A DNA stretch of 64,000 nucleotides from Dictyophora rubrovolvata (GCA_029959195.1 CP114122.1:372001-436000); one strand, 5' to 3'; positions 23,383 through 35,688 are shown, counted from the first letter of the stretch. The notes: a model not told the origin generated them from the sequence alone. Translations and numbers: made by a program.

Positions 23383-24891
23383 TTAGGCTAGTGCGAAAAC
23401 AAGACATGCACCATCATCTCCAGCGCTGACAACAACGTTGTGGACGCTATGTAAAGATGCCGCCAATATTGGTCCATGATGGCCTTTGTGCTCTCGAACG
23501 ACGGCGCCAGTTCGAACATCCCATGTTCGCAAAGTTCCATCGGCACTCGAAGATGTCAGCAAATGCGCTGAAGGAGCTTCATGAGGATGAAGAGAAGTAA
23601 CAGGATCCTAGTAAAAATTTAAGCAAAGAGTTTATGGAGATATTCATTCTCAAAATTGTACTTGCCGAGTGTTCCATTGTTATTCTCAATCGCATTGTTC
23701 CTAAATCCCATAAGCAAATTTTCCCGTCCGTTCCACCTGTCACAGCGACTTCGGCTCCCGCATAAGTCATCCAAGCGACGGCCTCAATACTTTCGCCCTG
23801 TGTGTGGCCTATCAAACTGCCTACGACATCTCCTTTAAGAAGAGAGACGACCCTAACGTCTCCCTCAGCACCTCCTACAACCGCTAGGGAGTTCGACGAG
23901 TTGACCGCGAGGGCTGTAATGCCGCCCTCCAGTGCAAAGCGTCCGTCAGCCGGAGTCAGTTTCAGCAATGGCGATTCAGATGTAGGATTTGTCACCAGAA
24001 GAATTTCAGATCCTGTCAGAACCTTTTTCCCTTTTTGGAAAATAATTTGTTAGGAAAGAAGGGGAGAATATTGAAGATGGAAAGAACGGAACCATCAGGA
24101 GTGAAGCATCCAGCGTTTACTGGTCCTGTATGTGAGGCAATAACTTGCATGGTGTTTCCGGATGGCACTGTGGCATGAGAATAGATATAAAGTTATAATC
24201 TATAATAATAAAAAAGACCTAGACGTACACTGCCAAAGCCAGACAGTGGAATCGTTCGATCCAGCTAACAGGACCAGCCCACGGGGATGCCATCTCAACC
24301 ACTTGAACAAAAGGAAATGAGCAAAGATGGGCAGTTTTTGTCGTCAGATTAGCAGCAGGAACCTACCACTATTTCCTCTGGCCCAGTCAATTCTGTTAGG
24401 AATTCCCAAGTCTTCCAGTCAGAGTTATCTCTCTTGACATGTCTCCATATTCTGACTTTCCCGTCCATCCCTCCTGTGGAAACTAATTCACCATCAAAGC
24501 TCCAGTCGACTGCCGTGACGCTGTCTGTATGTCCGGTCAATTTGACAATTTCAGCTCCAGTCTTTACGTCCCAGATATAACCCAAATCGTCTTCTCCTCC
24601 AGACACAGCTATTGACTGTGTCGGGTGTATGGCCACGGAAAACACTGAGCCCTTGTGGCCAGTGAATTGAGCAATAGAGGTAGCCTCTTCTTCCCCACTT
24701 TCTCCTGTGAAATCGCCCTCGTTTACATAAACGATATCAACACTTTCTTCCGCACGGTCATGATCGTCGTCGTCGTCCATTGGCATATCGCCGTCGTCTT
24801 CCACCTCAGCAAGAACATCCAAAGAATCGATGAATGCAGTTGAATCTTGGTCTTGTTCCTCGGCGGACATCTTTGGTGTTACCAATGTCAA
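23383..24891 (-). CDS. SQT1: WD40 ribosome-assembly protein, SQT1/AAMP type
   Basis: Five exons on the minus strand give 420 residues: 24891-24367, 24301-24229, 24167-24093, 24030-23666 and 23607-23383. An acidic leader (DMPMDDDDDHDRAEE) precedes seven or so WD repeats, for example FTGHKGSVFSVAIHPTQ, LGYIWDVKTGAEIVKLTGH, GGTDGKICLWDLGTMRL and SADGTLRTWDVRTG. Acidic lead, length and repeat order fit yeast Sqt1, the chaperone that escorts ribosomal protein uL16 (Rpl10), and its animal homologue AAMP. A second ATG seven codons in (24870) could also be the start. The last intron starts with GC (TCG/GCAAGT). Other WD40 families cannot be fully excluded without a search. Confidence 0.85.
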
Positions 24892-25029
24892 TGATATAAT
24901 CTCTCAAAACGGAGCCGACAGAGCGGCAAGCTTGGTAAAGCAAGATTCCCACGGTCGTCTACCGCTCCGGCTGAGTTTTAAAAGTGCTAGCAACTGTGGC
25001 AGAGAACTCGTTCGCGTCCATCGTTCACA
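24892..25029. promoter_or_regulatory. Shared divergent promoter, SQT1 and nucleoporin
   Basis: Only 138 bases separate the two start codons. No TATA box is evident. The compact spacing suggests the two genes share core promoter sequence. Confidence 0.45.
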
Positions 25030-28000
25030 ATGTCTTCCATTTTTGGCTCATTTGGACAGAATAATCAACAACAGCAACAGCAGCAGCCCCAACAGGGAGG
25101 TGCTTTCGGACAGACACCGACTGCCTTTGGAAGTGGCGCAGGTACAATTTAATATTATTCCTATCCCGGGTGGGATAATATATAACACAGACTTTTCTTA
25201 CGCCTTTTCTTTCCAGGTTTTGCGGGTTTCGGTCAAAACCAACAGCAACAGCAACCCCAAGTTAACCCAATGTTTGGCAATCTGGCTGCTCCCAGTGCTT
25301 CTACGCCCGGTGCAAGTGGTTTCGGTATGTCTCGACGCGGCGCGTCTTCCTGCTTCCCATCTCAAACTCACGATCACACTTTTGCTATAGGCGCGTTTGG
25401 AAACACTCCAGCAAACAATGCATTTGGTTCATCTCGACCTGCGTTTGGATCTACAGGAGCCTCAACTTTTGGACAGCCTCAGGCTCCCACTTTCGGTCCC
25501 AACACCGGAGGTAGCATCTTCGGGACAGGTTTCGGATCGACGAGCACCACCGGTACTTCAGCGTTTGGTCAGCCTTCCCAGCCACAACAGCAAAACACAT
25601 TTGGAAGCAGTACTAATGCTACCACTAATAATATGTTTGGCAAACCCTCTGCTTTTGGATGTAAGTCCACCAGTCCAGTTTATCACATCGATATGCATTC
25701 ATCTCAAACATATCTCCTTAGCTACTGCTATAGCTCCAGCGAGCGCCTCTCCCGTTCCAGCTACGGGCACAGCGAATCCACCATTCCAAGAAGTCCAGGA
25801 ACGTGACCCTACAAGCGCAAGCAGTAGCAGCATGCTTCGCTTCCAATCTATAACTGCTATGCCAGAATACCGGAATGCATCTTTCGAGGTGAGTAACATT
25901 TTGTTTTTCGTGTGAAAAAGGCACGCTGATTCACTAACACCATAATTAAATGTTAGGAACTCCGTGTGCAAGATTATCTCCAGGGACGGAAAGTGGCCAG
26001 TTCAACGAGTGCTTTCGGTTCCACTGCGGCAACTTCCACATTTGGCCAGCCCTCTCAGTCTTCGACAAACTTGTTTTCTCAACCGTCCGCCACAACCAAT
26101 GCATTTGGTCAACCCCAAGCCAGCACGGGTTTCGGCTCATTTGGACAAAATCCGCAGCAGCAGCAACAACAACCTCAGCAAAGTACGTTTGGCGCCTTCG
26201 GCCAAACTCAACAGCAGCAGCCGCCAGCACCTTCTGGTTTCGGCGCGTTTGGTCAGCAGCAGACACAACAACCATCTTCAGGTTTCAGTGCATTTGGTCA
26301 GCAGAATCAACAGCAGCAACCTTCGGGTGCCTTTGGAGCGTTCGGACAACAAAATAAAGGCTTCGGTACCTTTGGCAGTCAACCCACCCAAACTAACCCA
26401 AGTCCTTTTTCTGCATTCGGTTCTAATACCAACACTGCTACTCCTGCTTTTGGCCAGCTTCCACAGCCGCAGCAGCAGTCAGGTTTTGGTGGTTTCAATC
26501 AAAGTAATACACAACAGCAGAACGCCTTTTCGAAGCCCAGTATATTCGGTACTCAGCCCTCAGCTGGTGTATTTGGTGCTCCTGCCAATACTCAACAGCA
26601 GCAGCAGCAGCCTCAACCAAGTATATTTGGCGCACCCTCTGCCACAACCCAACAGCCTACCCAACCTGGACTGTTCGGCGGTGCAACAGCACAACAGCAG
26701 TCTGGTGAGTGTTACAGGCTCCTTTAACTCCATGTGCTTTGAGTCATTTTTTCTTTTCACGTCCAGCTTTTGGTCAACCTCAGCAGCCCACTCAGCAAAC
26801 ACCTGTCTTCGGGACCCAGTCAACGGCTGGTGGAGGACTGTTCGGAAACACGAATCAACAACAACAGCAGAATCAACAACAGCCTTCTGGAGGTTTTAGT
26901 TCGCTTTTCTCGAAGCCAGCTGGGTCATCTATCTTCGGAAATGGCGCTACAAATCAACCGTCTGCGATTCAGCCTCTGTCGAATCCGAATCCAAATCCGA
27001 GCAATCCTTTATTCAGTGGTGGCGGAGGTTTATTTGGCAATGTTAACAATAACCAGCCTGCTCCCTCCACGACGGGAGGCACACTCTTTGGTTCGGCGGG
27101 TGCTGGCACTAATAATTGGGGAGCGAAGCCCACCACGTCCACTACGCCATTTGGTTCCACTGGGGGGCTTTTCGGAAACCTAAATCAAGGACCTCAACAG
27201 ACTCAATCTACCGGCCCCGGTTTATTTGGAAGTACCACTCAACAACCCCAGCAATCCTCCGGGGGTCTATTCGGTTCATCTACATTTCACAGTTCCGGTC
27301 AACAACAACCGCAGCAGCAACAACAACAACAGCAGTTCCCTCTCACTGCATCGATTGATCAACCCCTACCTGCTAGTCTGCCAAGTCTGCCTCCTTTGGC
27401 GGCTAGCCTTACTCTCGATAAAAAGAAAAGCAATATTTTCGCGGATATCGCTTTGCGAACCTCACCTCGGCTGTCGTTGCATTACAAACCGCCATCCCCA
27501 AGTCCTAAAGCAAGGTCCTTGACATCATCTTCAACCAATAGATGGCAGATACCATATTCCTCTTCTACCCAAGGCTCGCCCAATAAGTTATTACCCTTCT
27601 CCGAAAGCAAAAGTTTGATCACTCCGGAGGCGTTTGCCAGTCCCGGAAGCTTGCAACTTCTCAATGGCACTAGGCATAGCGTAAAAAAGTTGGTTTTGGA
27701 TAAACGTGTGGAGAAAGATGATATTGTACGACTGCGGCCGAATAACACTTCGGATGGTAAAGTTCAGTTCAACCCTGCCTTGGAAGCTATGGCTCGAGCT
27801 AAAGATAACGAACCCGTCACCTCCGTCTCACCCGCGAAGGTACAACCTCCCGTTTCCACCTCAACAAGTTCACCAGAAAAGGCTGCGTCGAACGGCAAGG
27901 TCGTTGAGACTCCTCTCGATCCTCAAGAAGGCGAGTATTGGTGCCTACCCACGGTTTCTGACCTCCAGCGACTTTCATACCATGAGTTGCAAGCCGTTAA

Positions 28001-28361
28001 AGATTTCACTGTCGGTCGGGTAGGATATGGTACCATTCAATTCCAGAACCCGGTAGATTTGACTACAGTCCCGTCAATTGCGGATATTCCCGGAAAAATC
28101 ATTACCTTTGAGCATATGGAGTGTACATTATACACAGATGAACGACTGCGACCACCTCCGGGTGAAGGGTTGAACGTTCCTGCACGTATCAAACTTGATC
28201 GATGCTGGGCCCTCGACAAGAGTACTCGAGAACCAATAAAGGATCCGGAAAGTCTTAAATACCAGCAGCGGCTCAGGAAGATGCAGAACCAGGAGGGTAC
28301 CGAGTTTGTGAATTTTGATAAAGAGTCGGGTGTTTGGGAGTTCCTTGTGCAAGAGTTTTGA
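25030..28361 (+). CDS. FG-repeat nucleoporin of the NUP98/NUP116 family
   Basis: A nuclear pore protein that forms part of the permeability barrier. Six exons give 999 residues: 25030-25141, 25217-25324, 25391-25660, 25722-25888, 25957-26704 and 26767-28361. The amino two thirds are Gln-rich FG repeats (FGQ, FGAFG, GLFG). They are interrupted by RFQSITAMPEYRNASFEELR, a GLEBS-like segment that in this family binds Gle2/Rae1. The last 150 residues are the autopeptidase-fold domain (EYWCLPTVSDLQRLSYHEL, VGYGTIQF, KIITFEHMECTLYTDE). The protein stops at WEFLVQEF, where NUP98 precursors have HF followed by the scissile Ser, so no NUP96/NUP145C part is attached. CAA/CAG runs make the repeat region slippery DNA. 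Confidence 0.93.
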
Positions 28362-28500
28362 TGTTATTTTTGTATATTTCCACTGTTGTTCCTTGTCTGT
28401 CAATTATGGTCCTTCGAGCTAGTCATGTTGTTGCATTGCACTTTCTCGTGTTGTTATGTTAGGATACTTTAGGTACTTCGATATATCATTGCAATTCTTG

Positions 28501-31453
28501 TTACATGAGTTTGTTGTTCAAAGTACGAGATTCTTTTAGTGCAACTAGTTGTTTCTCTATCGCCTCCAAGGGGACAACCTCTGACCTTGCCTTGGTCCCG
28601 ACATCATCCCGATTCCGTACATTGACAGAGCGGGAATCAAATTCGTCTTGACCGACAACTGTGGAAAAAAAATGAGAACGTGTGAAAATGGCAGTCACTA
28701 AGGCAGGGCAAATTTACCGAAGATGAAATTGTATTGTGCAATTTCACCATTCCGAATCTTCTTGGGTAGTGTGTTCTCGCCGTTATCGACATCCGCCCAA
28801 AGACCCAACTTAGTAAGTCGGGTCCCTATTTCTGACGCATATTCTTTCTGAGAAGGCTGTTAGTTGGCAAATTGATGTAAGGTTTAACAAGGGTACGAAC
28901 AAAGGGTGCAGCGACAGGTATAACTAGCACTTGGCGGGGTGATAACCAGAAAGGCCTTAAGGAATGGTTTAGGATTCTCCAAAAAATCTGGTTTTGAGAA
29001 AGAGTATTCTTTACCATTTTCCTCCAAAATGCTCGGTAATTATACCAATGAAACGCTCTAAGCTTCCGAGTATAGCACGGTGGATCATGACGGGTCGATT
29101 AGGAGGCCGATCAACAGCATCATGGTCTTCAGCACTACGGTATTTCAAGTTAAATCTAATGGGAAGTTGGAAGTCGAGTTGAATTGTGGCGCATTGGAAA
29201 GAGCGTCGAAGCGCGTCTTTAATCTCAATATCGATCTTGGGTCCATAGAAAGCACCATCTCCTTCATTCAGGGACCATTTGCCAGGATGGAATTTCTCTA
29301 ACGCTTCGGATAGTTGCTATAAGCGCATTAAAATCACGTTTTTGTTATGAAGAAATGTTAGAACTTGCCTTCTCTGCGTCATTCCACGTTTCAATCTCCC
29401 CTAGATACTTTTCTGGACGAGTTGATAGCATGAGCTGGAATTCGAACCCGAATACACCATATATGTTTTCTAAGAAATCAAATAAGCCTTCAATTTCTTC
29501 CTTAATCTGTGCGAAGTGAATATGAGCGTGAATGACAATAGAAATTATGACGAACATACTTGCTGGGGAGTGCAGAAAATGTGCGTATCATCCTGTACGA
29601 ATCGTCGGACACGAGTTAGTCCAGTCAGGGCCCCTGAAGCCTCATTACGATGCAAAACACCGAATTCTGCCATACGAATAGGCAGTTCTTTATAGCTGCG
29701 ATCGCGACTGTCGAAGATAAGACAGTGACCGGGACAGTTCATGGGTTTAAGACCGAATTTCTCCTTGTCAACGTCAAGAATGAACATATCGTCTTTGTAG
29801 TTCTGCCAGTGACCAGAAGTTTCCCACAACTTGCTGTTAAACAAGTTGGGAGAGATGACTGAAAGGAGGGACATTAGAAGCGAGAAGGAGGAAATTTCAG
29901 AAACTGCATACCTTCTTGGTAGTCGCGTTTACGATATTCCGACTTCGAAATTGAAACTTTTAGTTTTTCCAAAGCGGAAGTAGATCCAGAATGCACTAAC
30001 CCGCATAAGCTCCATCAGAGCATTGTAAATTCGAGTGCCATGCGGTAGGAAGAAGCCGCACCCTGGACTCAACTCGTGGAAGAAGAATAACTCCTGATCC
30101 TAAGGAAAATATATCAACTATTGTTTGTCACAGTATAAACCAACACTTAATACCTTTCCTATCCTGCGGTGATCCCGTTTAGAGGCTTCTTCAAGGAATG
30201 TTTTATATTCGGTCAGCTGCTTTGCATCCGGGAATGAAATTCCATAGATGCGTTGTAATGAATCATTACTTTGGTCACCCAGGAAATAAGAAGCCGAAGA
30301 CTGTGAGAATATAAGAATAAGAGTTATGAAAGATAAAATCTGGTAAGATATTTGCCTTTAAGATGGTCATCGCTTTGATACGCCCAGTGTGGGGGACGTG
30401 CGGCCCTATACAGAGATCAACCATAGGTCCGCATCTATACACAGTAGTGGAGGTGCCGTCTGGAATTTTATTTTGAATAAGATGTACTTTGTATTTATTA
30501 TACTGAAACATTCAAGGTCAGAGCAAGAGCCTTGAAAAGCGACTGATCTTACCCGAAACATTTCTAACAGGGTCTCTTTTGACAATACTAATCTTTCGAA
30601 TTTTTGTTTCTCCTTAATGACGATTTTGCTGAGATCTTCTAAGGGCCGGATGTCAGATTCCAATATATTTCTGTCCGTCATTCCCATTCCCATTTCATAG
30701 TAAAAGCCTTCGTCAGTCGGAGGACCAATGCAAAGATGACAGCCGAAGCGCCTTTCAGCGGCCTCCCCCAGAATGTGAGCAGATGAATGCCAAAAGACAC
30801 GCTTGCCTTGACAGAGGGAACGTGAGATAAAGATTGATTGGTAAAAAATTATACACACCTTCGTCATCTTCAAAATCGATGAGTTCTAGGTTGCATGATC
30901 CTTCGAGCGGACGTTCCAAATCCCATAACTGACCATTAACCTAGCGGAATCGTCAAATCCTTTGCGAGTGCGAAGAAAAAAGCAAAATGTACTTTGGCAA
31001 TGACCATACGGTCTACAAAAGATTTTGAAATTTCTCTTCCGATATCCATTGGACTCGTTTCCCAAGTCATTCCCTTTCTTATCGATCCATCGCGCATGGT
31101 GATTTGAATCTCTTGACGGGGTTGATCTATTCCAGTAATCAGAAAACCAATGAAACCAAGAAAGACAAACATGTTTTTACTTTTAATGAACTCGTCATAT
31201 TCTGCTTTTGCTTTGTCAAAAATTCTGATTCGATGTTGGAAATAATCGGGAGGAGATGGTAGCTATGGGTTTATCTCAGAAAATGCATTTCTCAATCAAT
31301 GAAACATCGCACCTCTAAATTCCCCTCACTTTTGCCCCCCTTCTCTTTCTTTGCCTTCTTGCTAGCAGCACCTTCATTTGTAGTCACAGCCTGGGCCGGC
31401 GCAGAGGGAGTTGCAGTGGAATGAACGGGATGTTGCGCTGAAGTGCTTGCCAT
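28501..31453 (-). CDS. THS1: Threonyl-tRNA synthetase
   Basis: It charges tRNA-Thr. A dozen or so short-intron exons on the minus strand. Order of parts: a Lys-rich lead ([11 protein letters not shown]), a TGS-type domain ([19 protein letters not shown]), the editing domain ([20 protein letters not shown]), then the class II core with motif 2 and zinc-ligand regions ([47 protein letters not shown]), motif 3 ([20 protein letters not shown]) and the anticodon domain ([34 protein letters not shown]). ATG 31453 gives a normal cytosolic start. In-frame ATGs at 31582 and 31561 would add about 43 or 36 residues rich in Arg and Ser with one acidic residue, like a mitochondrial presequence. One gene serving both compartments is therefore possible. 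Confidence 0.95.
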
Positions 31454-31712
31454 CGCAATAGGCGAGGTATAATATGATACTTTGAATTGTAAACAGGAAA
31501 ACTTGAAATGACAACGATTGGAACGATAGAACGAGTCAAGCACTCGTCCCAATGTTCTCATGCACTGACAGACACGAGTCACAAATTTACTAGGGTTGAC
31601 TTAGACGCCGGTCATTACTCGTAAAGCCCATTCTTGGCATGCTATTAATGCCCTCTTTTATATTGCCTATGCTGAGCATAACATAAATGACATGGATGCA
31701 GTATGTGCTAGA

Positions 31713-32357
31713 TTAGTAGACATAACCCAAAATTTTTCCACCAACGTTTTTCCGTCTCGCCTCTTCATGATCTAAGATACCAGAAGATGTGGTCTAAAAA
31801 GAAGGGTTGGTTAACCACTAAGTTCTATTTGTTCGACGACAGTATGAAGAGAAACTGACCAAGATAAGGTAACCAAATCCACGAGCAGGGAGGAGCAAGT
31901 TGATCCAATTCTCAAGTTGGTTTACTTGGACGTTAAATCGAGGCGATATTACGCCTGCCTTGTTGAGACGTCCGTTTAGTTGAATTACGATTTTACCCGC
32001 ACGGTGGTCGTCAATGATTTCAAATTCACCAATATAACCTGTGAAGTGAAACGTCAGCATTAAATATTTTTTTGTTCATGGGAGGGAAAGTCAGTTTTCT
32101 ACCGCACCGTGTCTCTGCATTACTGACAAAAACTTGACAACGACCTTCGACGACGGCCGAATAAGAACTTGACGTTTACCACGACGTTCAGCATTGATGA
32201 TACTGTTCTAAAGGCCATTTTTTTGGATGGTTAAGCTGAAGGAGCAAAATTGACAGAGCAGCTACATACGAGGCAGTCATTCTTCGGGAATTTAAGTTTA
32301 AACATGTTATTCAACAAGGTGGATACGAGCACTTACGAGCACTGATGTTCGAACCAT
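31713..32357 (-). CDS. RPS22: Small-subunit ribosomal protein uS8
   Basis: A 40S ribosomal protein of exactly 130 residues, the family length. Five exons on the minus strand: 32357-32337, 32281-32270, 32207-32108, 32038-31860 and 31793-31713. The sequence is near-universal: [66 protein letters not shown] and [18 protein letters not shown]. Exon 2 is only 12 bases and encodes Asn-Asp-Cys-Leu, which fills the conserved VLNDCLNSIINAE stretch exactly. The gene is divergent from RPS17. Confidence 0.97.
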
Positions 32358-32556
32358 GCTAAGTTATTATTTTTGAGGATAATCTTCTGTACCGAAGGAA
32401 TTGTACTCGGGCGACGTACGTTGACGGAAAAGTATATGGGCGCTACAACTGTGTTACGTAAACTTTACAGTTGCTCGTTCACAGTTTGTCTCCGCTTCGA
32501 ATTGGCAAAGCACATATTTCGTCTCCCTAGACTAACCCCCCACAGCAACAACAACA
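32358..32556. promoter_or_regulatory. Shared divergent promoter of two ribosomal protein genes
   Basis: These 199 bases lie between the start codons of RPS22 and RPS17. The RPS17 side ends in a run of C followed by CAACAACAACAATG, a good leader context. No known ribosomal-protein promoter motif could be named with confidence. Joint control of the two 40S genes is inferred from arrangement. Confidence 0.5.
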
Positions 32557-33235
32557 ATGGTATGTTTTAATGCTTTCGAACACAAGAAATTTCTGGTTTA
32601 ATTCCTTGGAAGGGCCGAGTTCGTACAAAGACTACTAAGAGAGCTTCTCGTGTTCTCATTGAAAAATAGTGAGTATCAATTAACTGCTTTATACCCAAGC
32701 TCTCAAAAAAAAATAACACCGTTGTAATAAATTAGCTATCCTCGTCTCACCCTCGACTTCCACACGAACAAACGAATTATTGATGAAGTTGTACGTCTGA
32801 ATTTTTTTTAATTTTCGCAGACTGCTCATGGAGTTGGCGTTTAGGCCGTCGTTCCTTCAAAACGTTTACGCAACAAAGTTGCAGGCTTCACCACCCACTT
32901 GATGAAGCGTATTCAAAAAGGTCCTGTTCGCGGTATCTCCTTCAAATTACAAGAGGAAGAACGTGAACGTAAAGACAATTACGTTCCCGAGGTCTCTGCC
33001 CTCGACACTAGTGCTGGTCTGGAGGTCGACAAGGATACTCAGGTATAGCAGCATTGTCAACCGTCTAGATACTCCTTTTATTTTACGCTATTTTCAGGAC
33101 TTGCTCCATTTCTTGAAGTTTGATTCCATTCCCGTCACCGTAGTTGCGCCGACACCGGCTGTCACTGCGTTCCCGTCTCGAAACCCCCGAGGCGAAGGTC
33201 GCGAGAGAAAGGTTGTCCCCGGATCGGGACGATAA
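32557..33235 (+). CDS. RPS17: Small-subunit ribosomal protein eS17
   Basis: A 40S ribosomal protein of 149 residues. Five exons: 32557-32559, 32613-32668, 32736-32790, 32845-33042 and 33098-33235. The first coding exon is the ATG alone. A GT-AG intron follows at once, and the next exon starts [20 protein letters not shown]. An intron right at the start codon is also known for yeast RPS17. Other markers are [34 protein letters not shown] and [18 protein letters not shown]. The tail is Pro- and Arg-rich and varies in this family. Confidence 0.97.
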
Positions 33236-33588
33236 ATTTTCCATCGTGTTATTACCTGAGACTGGTTGGTCGGTCAATGATATAAACCGAGATTGTAGTT
33301 GTGTCATAACAAGACCTATGCCTTATGAGAATTCATGCACTATGTAATATTTCCGATAATTTAGTGTTTTGAATTAAAAATTCGGAAGAGCTATGTCTGA
33401 GCGGATGAAATGTACCCGTACTCCGGCACGATGCTTATACTGTAGTGATAATAACAGCCCCAACGGGAGCAGCAAAGTGAAAGATATAAAATAACTTCGA
33501 TTACAATCAATACATTACAAACTGAGTAAGCCCACCGAGTACGCGTAAAAGACACGGAGTGGAAGTTATAGTCACATTCGGAACCTCC
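33236..33588. other. Intergenic interval, nothing recognised
   Basis: About 350 bases between RPS17 and the next plus-strand gene. It should hold the RPS17 terminator and the NCA2 promoter. No motif stood out. Confidence 0.5.
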
Positions 33589-35688
33589 ATGTCATCACCT
33601 ATACCGCCAACAAGTCCATCGACAATAGAGAGACTGCGCGAGTTCTGCATACGACTTGAAGCAGGACAAGATGTCGAGTATCAGGCAACTCAACTCATAG
33701 AAGATACACATGCAAGACCTAGAGCTGATCCAGATCTTGAATTCGAGGTCAACGCGCTGTTGTCCTTGTTGACGTCCAGACTATACACGCGCATTACGCA
33801 CAGTTACTTACATGAAGCGGTGAAAGCAGACGACGAAGCATCCTGGTGGTCATTTTTGGAACAATCTTCCAGTTTAGAATTGGCGTGGTATTTACTGCAA
33901 AGTAAGTCCCCACTCCATATCATTCTGGATATCGTTTTTTTCTAACTTCAAAGCAAGCACTTCCACACCGCCTTTATCGATTATCAACTGCTTTGCGCGA
34001 AAGAACCGAACAAAACACTGGTTTTACTCTTTTGGCGACATTCTTCCCTCATCTTTCATTGCGCAAAGTCCGATACTTGCCCCTTAGTCCATTTCACCAC
34101 CTCAGGAACGAGTGCTCAGCCCATCGTGAGGCTCTCGAAATTCTACGTGATGATACAGCAGAACGACTGGGAAAGCTTGTCTCTCTTCGGTCTATGCACA
34201 GTCAATCAAACCTTGGCTCTAGCCTTCCTGCTCTATTTGCAATTACAAGCGATAGACTCGCCGAGGTGAATAACGTACAAAATGAAGAGTTTATTCCGGC
34301 ATGTCAAACTTCTTCTGAAGTTCTGCAAGCGTTAGGTTACCTTTCTCAAAAACTCACGGCGCAGAAAAACACCTTCGTCTCTGTTCTTACACCTCATCTA
34401 AAACCCTCCATTTTGACGCTTACATGGCCCAAATTCATTTTGGTGCCCTCGATCACATTCTTTCTCTTTCGCATGATATACACGCCGGGATCATCTAATA
34501 TATCAACATATTCAATGCTAAAAGCAACCTTTTTCCAAATTCAGAGTACTGCGACTGGGTTTTGGAAGAATTACCTCCTCGAGCCACTACGTGAAATCTT
34601 CGATACTATGAGGACGGGTGAAAATGAGTCAACGCGACTTGTAAATCCGCACGGGGTACAGGCTGACGTTGAAGTAAGTCTGAACTGCATCCATGAAGGT
34701 ATGTTACTGACTGGTTAATGCAGTCCCTTCACCGCATGGCAATCTCTCTGACACAAGATAAGTACAGGGGATTGTCTTATCCCCCACAAGCACATACGTC
34801 GGCTCTGGATGAACTAACAGCCCAAATATTATCCGGCGACCTTACTCCAGTCCTCAAAATATATGAAAACGACCTTCGGTCTCCTCTTCGGTCTGCTCTG
34901 ACAGGTTCTCTCATCCGGTCTTTGCTAGTTCAAGTTCAAAGAATGAAGGTTGTCTGAGTCGTTTTTTTTTTTCTTTTCTGAAGGAAAGGATTTTCATTAC
35001 CCGTTGGTTTAGGTCGATCTCTCGACGACGCTCCAATCTCTGGATAAACTCTTGCATTCTCAAGCATTGACCTTTGCGCTTGTTGGTGTTGCGCCATCGC
35101 TTGTTATAACGTATGCATTAATTTCTGCTTCACGTACCTTTATCGTCGGCGCAAATCGTCGAGCGAGGTTTGGGGGACGCGGCACCAGGAGAGGAGTCTG
35201 GAGTGTTATGCGGTATGTCTGAACGAATTGCCTTTCATTAATTTCTGAACGGGTATCATTTTAGACGGATTGAAAGGATTCTTCTCTATTCTGAAACCAT
35301 GCCGCACACCGTTTCTCAAAACCCTCAGGATATAATGAACGCAGCCTATGATTCACAAAACGCCCTTCCTCCTCTTTCTCAAGGCCTTCTACTCATTTCC
35401 CTTTCTCATTTACGCACCTTTGCGCATTTGTACCTTCCTTGCCATTCATCACTAGGTTCGAAGACTGAGTCTGCCTATAACGACCGGCAGCTTGGTTCCG
35501 TGTCCGCTCCTCATACCCAAAAACACGGTTACAGTACCGAACAAAATATGCGTGCAGCGTTTCTCTCTGACATAGATGATCTTTCCAATCCTGTCCTTGG
35601 CCGAGATGCAAAATTAAGAGTGGTGGATCGGATGTGGAGAAGCTGGGGAGTAATACTAGGTTGGGGAGAACTGGGTGGTGGTATTTGA
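33589..35688 (+). CDS. NCA2: NCA2-like mitochondrial outer-membrane protein
   Basis: Yeast Nca2 affects expression of the mitochondrial ATP6/ATP8 messages. Five exons give 625 residues: 33589-33901, 33958-34673, 34724-34948, 35013-35212 and 35265-35688. The family core is SLLVQVQRMKVDLSTTLQSL followed by DKLLHSQALTFALVGVAPSL, which leads straight into a membrane segment. Another membrane segment is FILVPSITFFLFRMIY. The carboxy end has LLLISLSHLRTFAHLYLP, DIDDLSNPVLG and VVDRMWRSWGVILGW, as in the family. The ATG at 33589 is the first in frame after the leader. Confidence 0.85.

Noticed and set aside
25699-26275. Long minus-strand frames opposite the nucleoporin gene
   Set aside because: They are shadows of the Gln-rich FG repeats (CAG/CAA read backwards as Leu, Cys and Val runs) and have no splice or start support.
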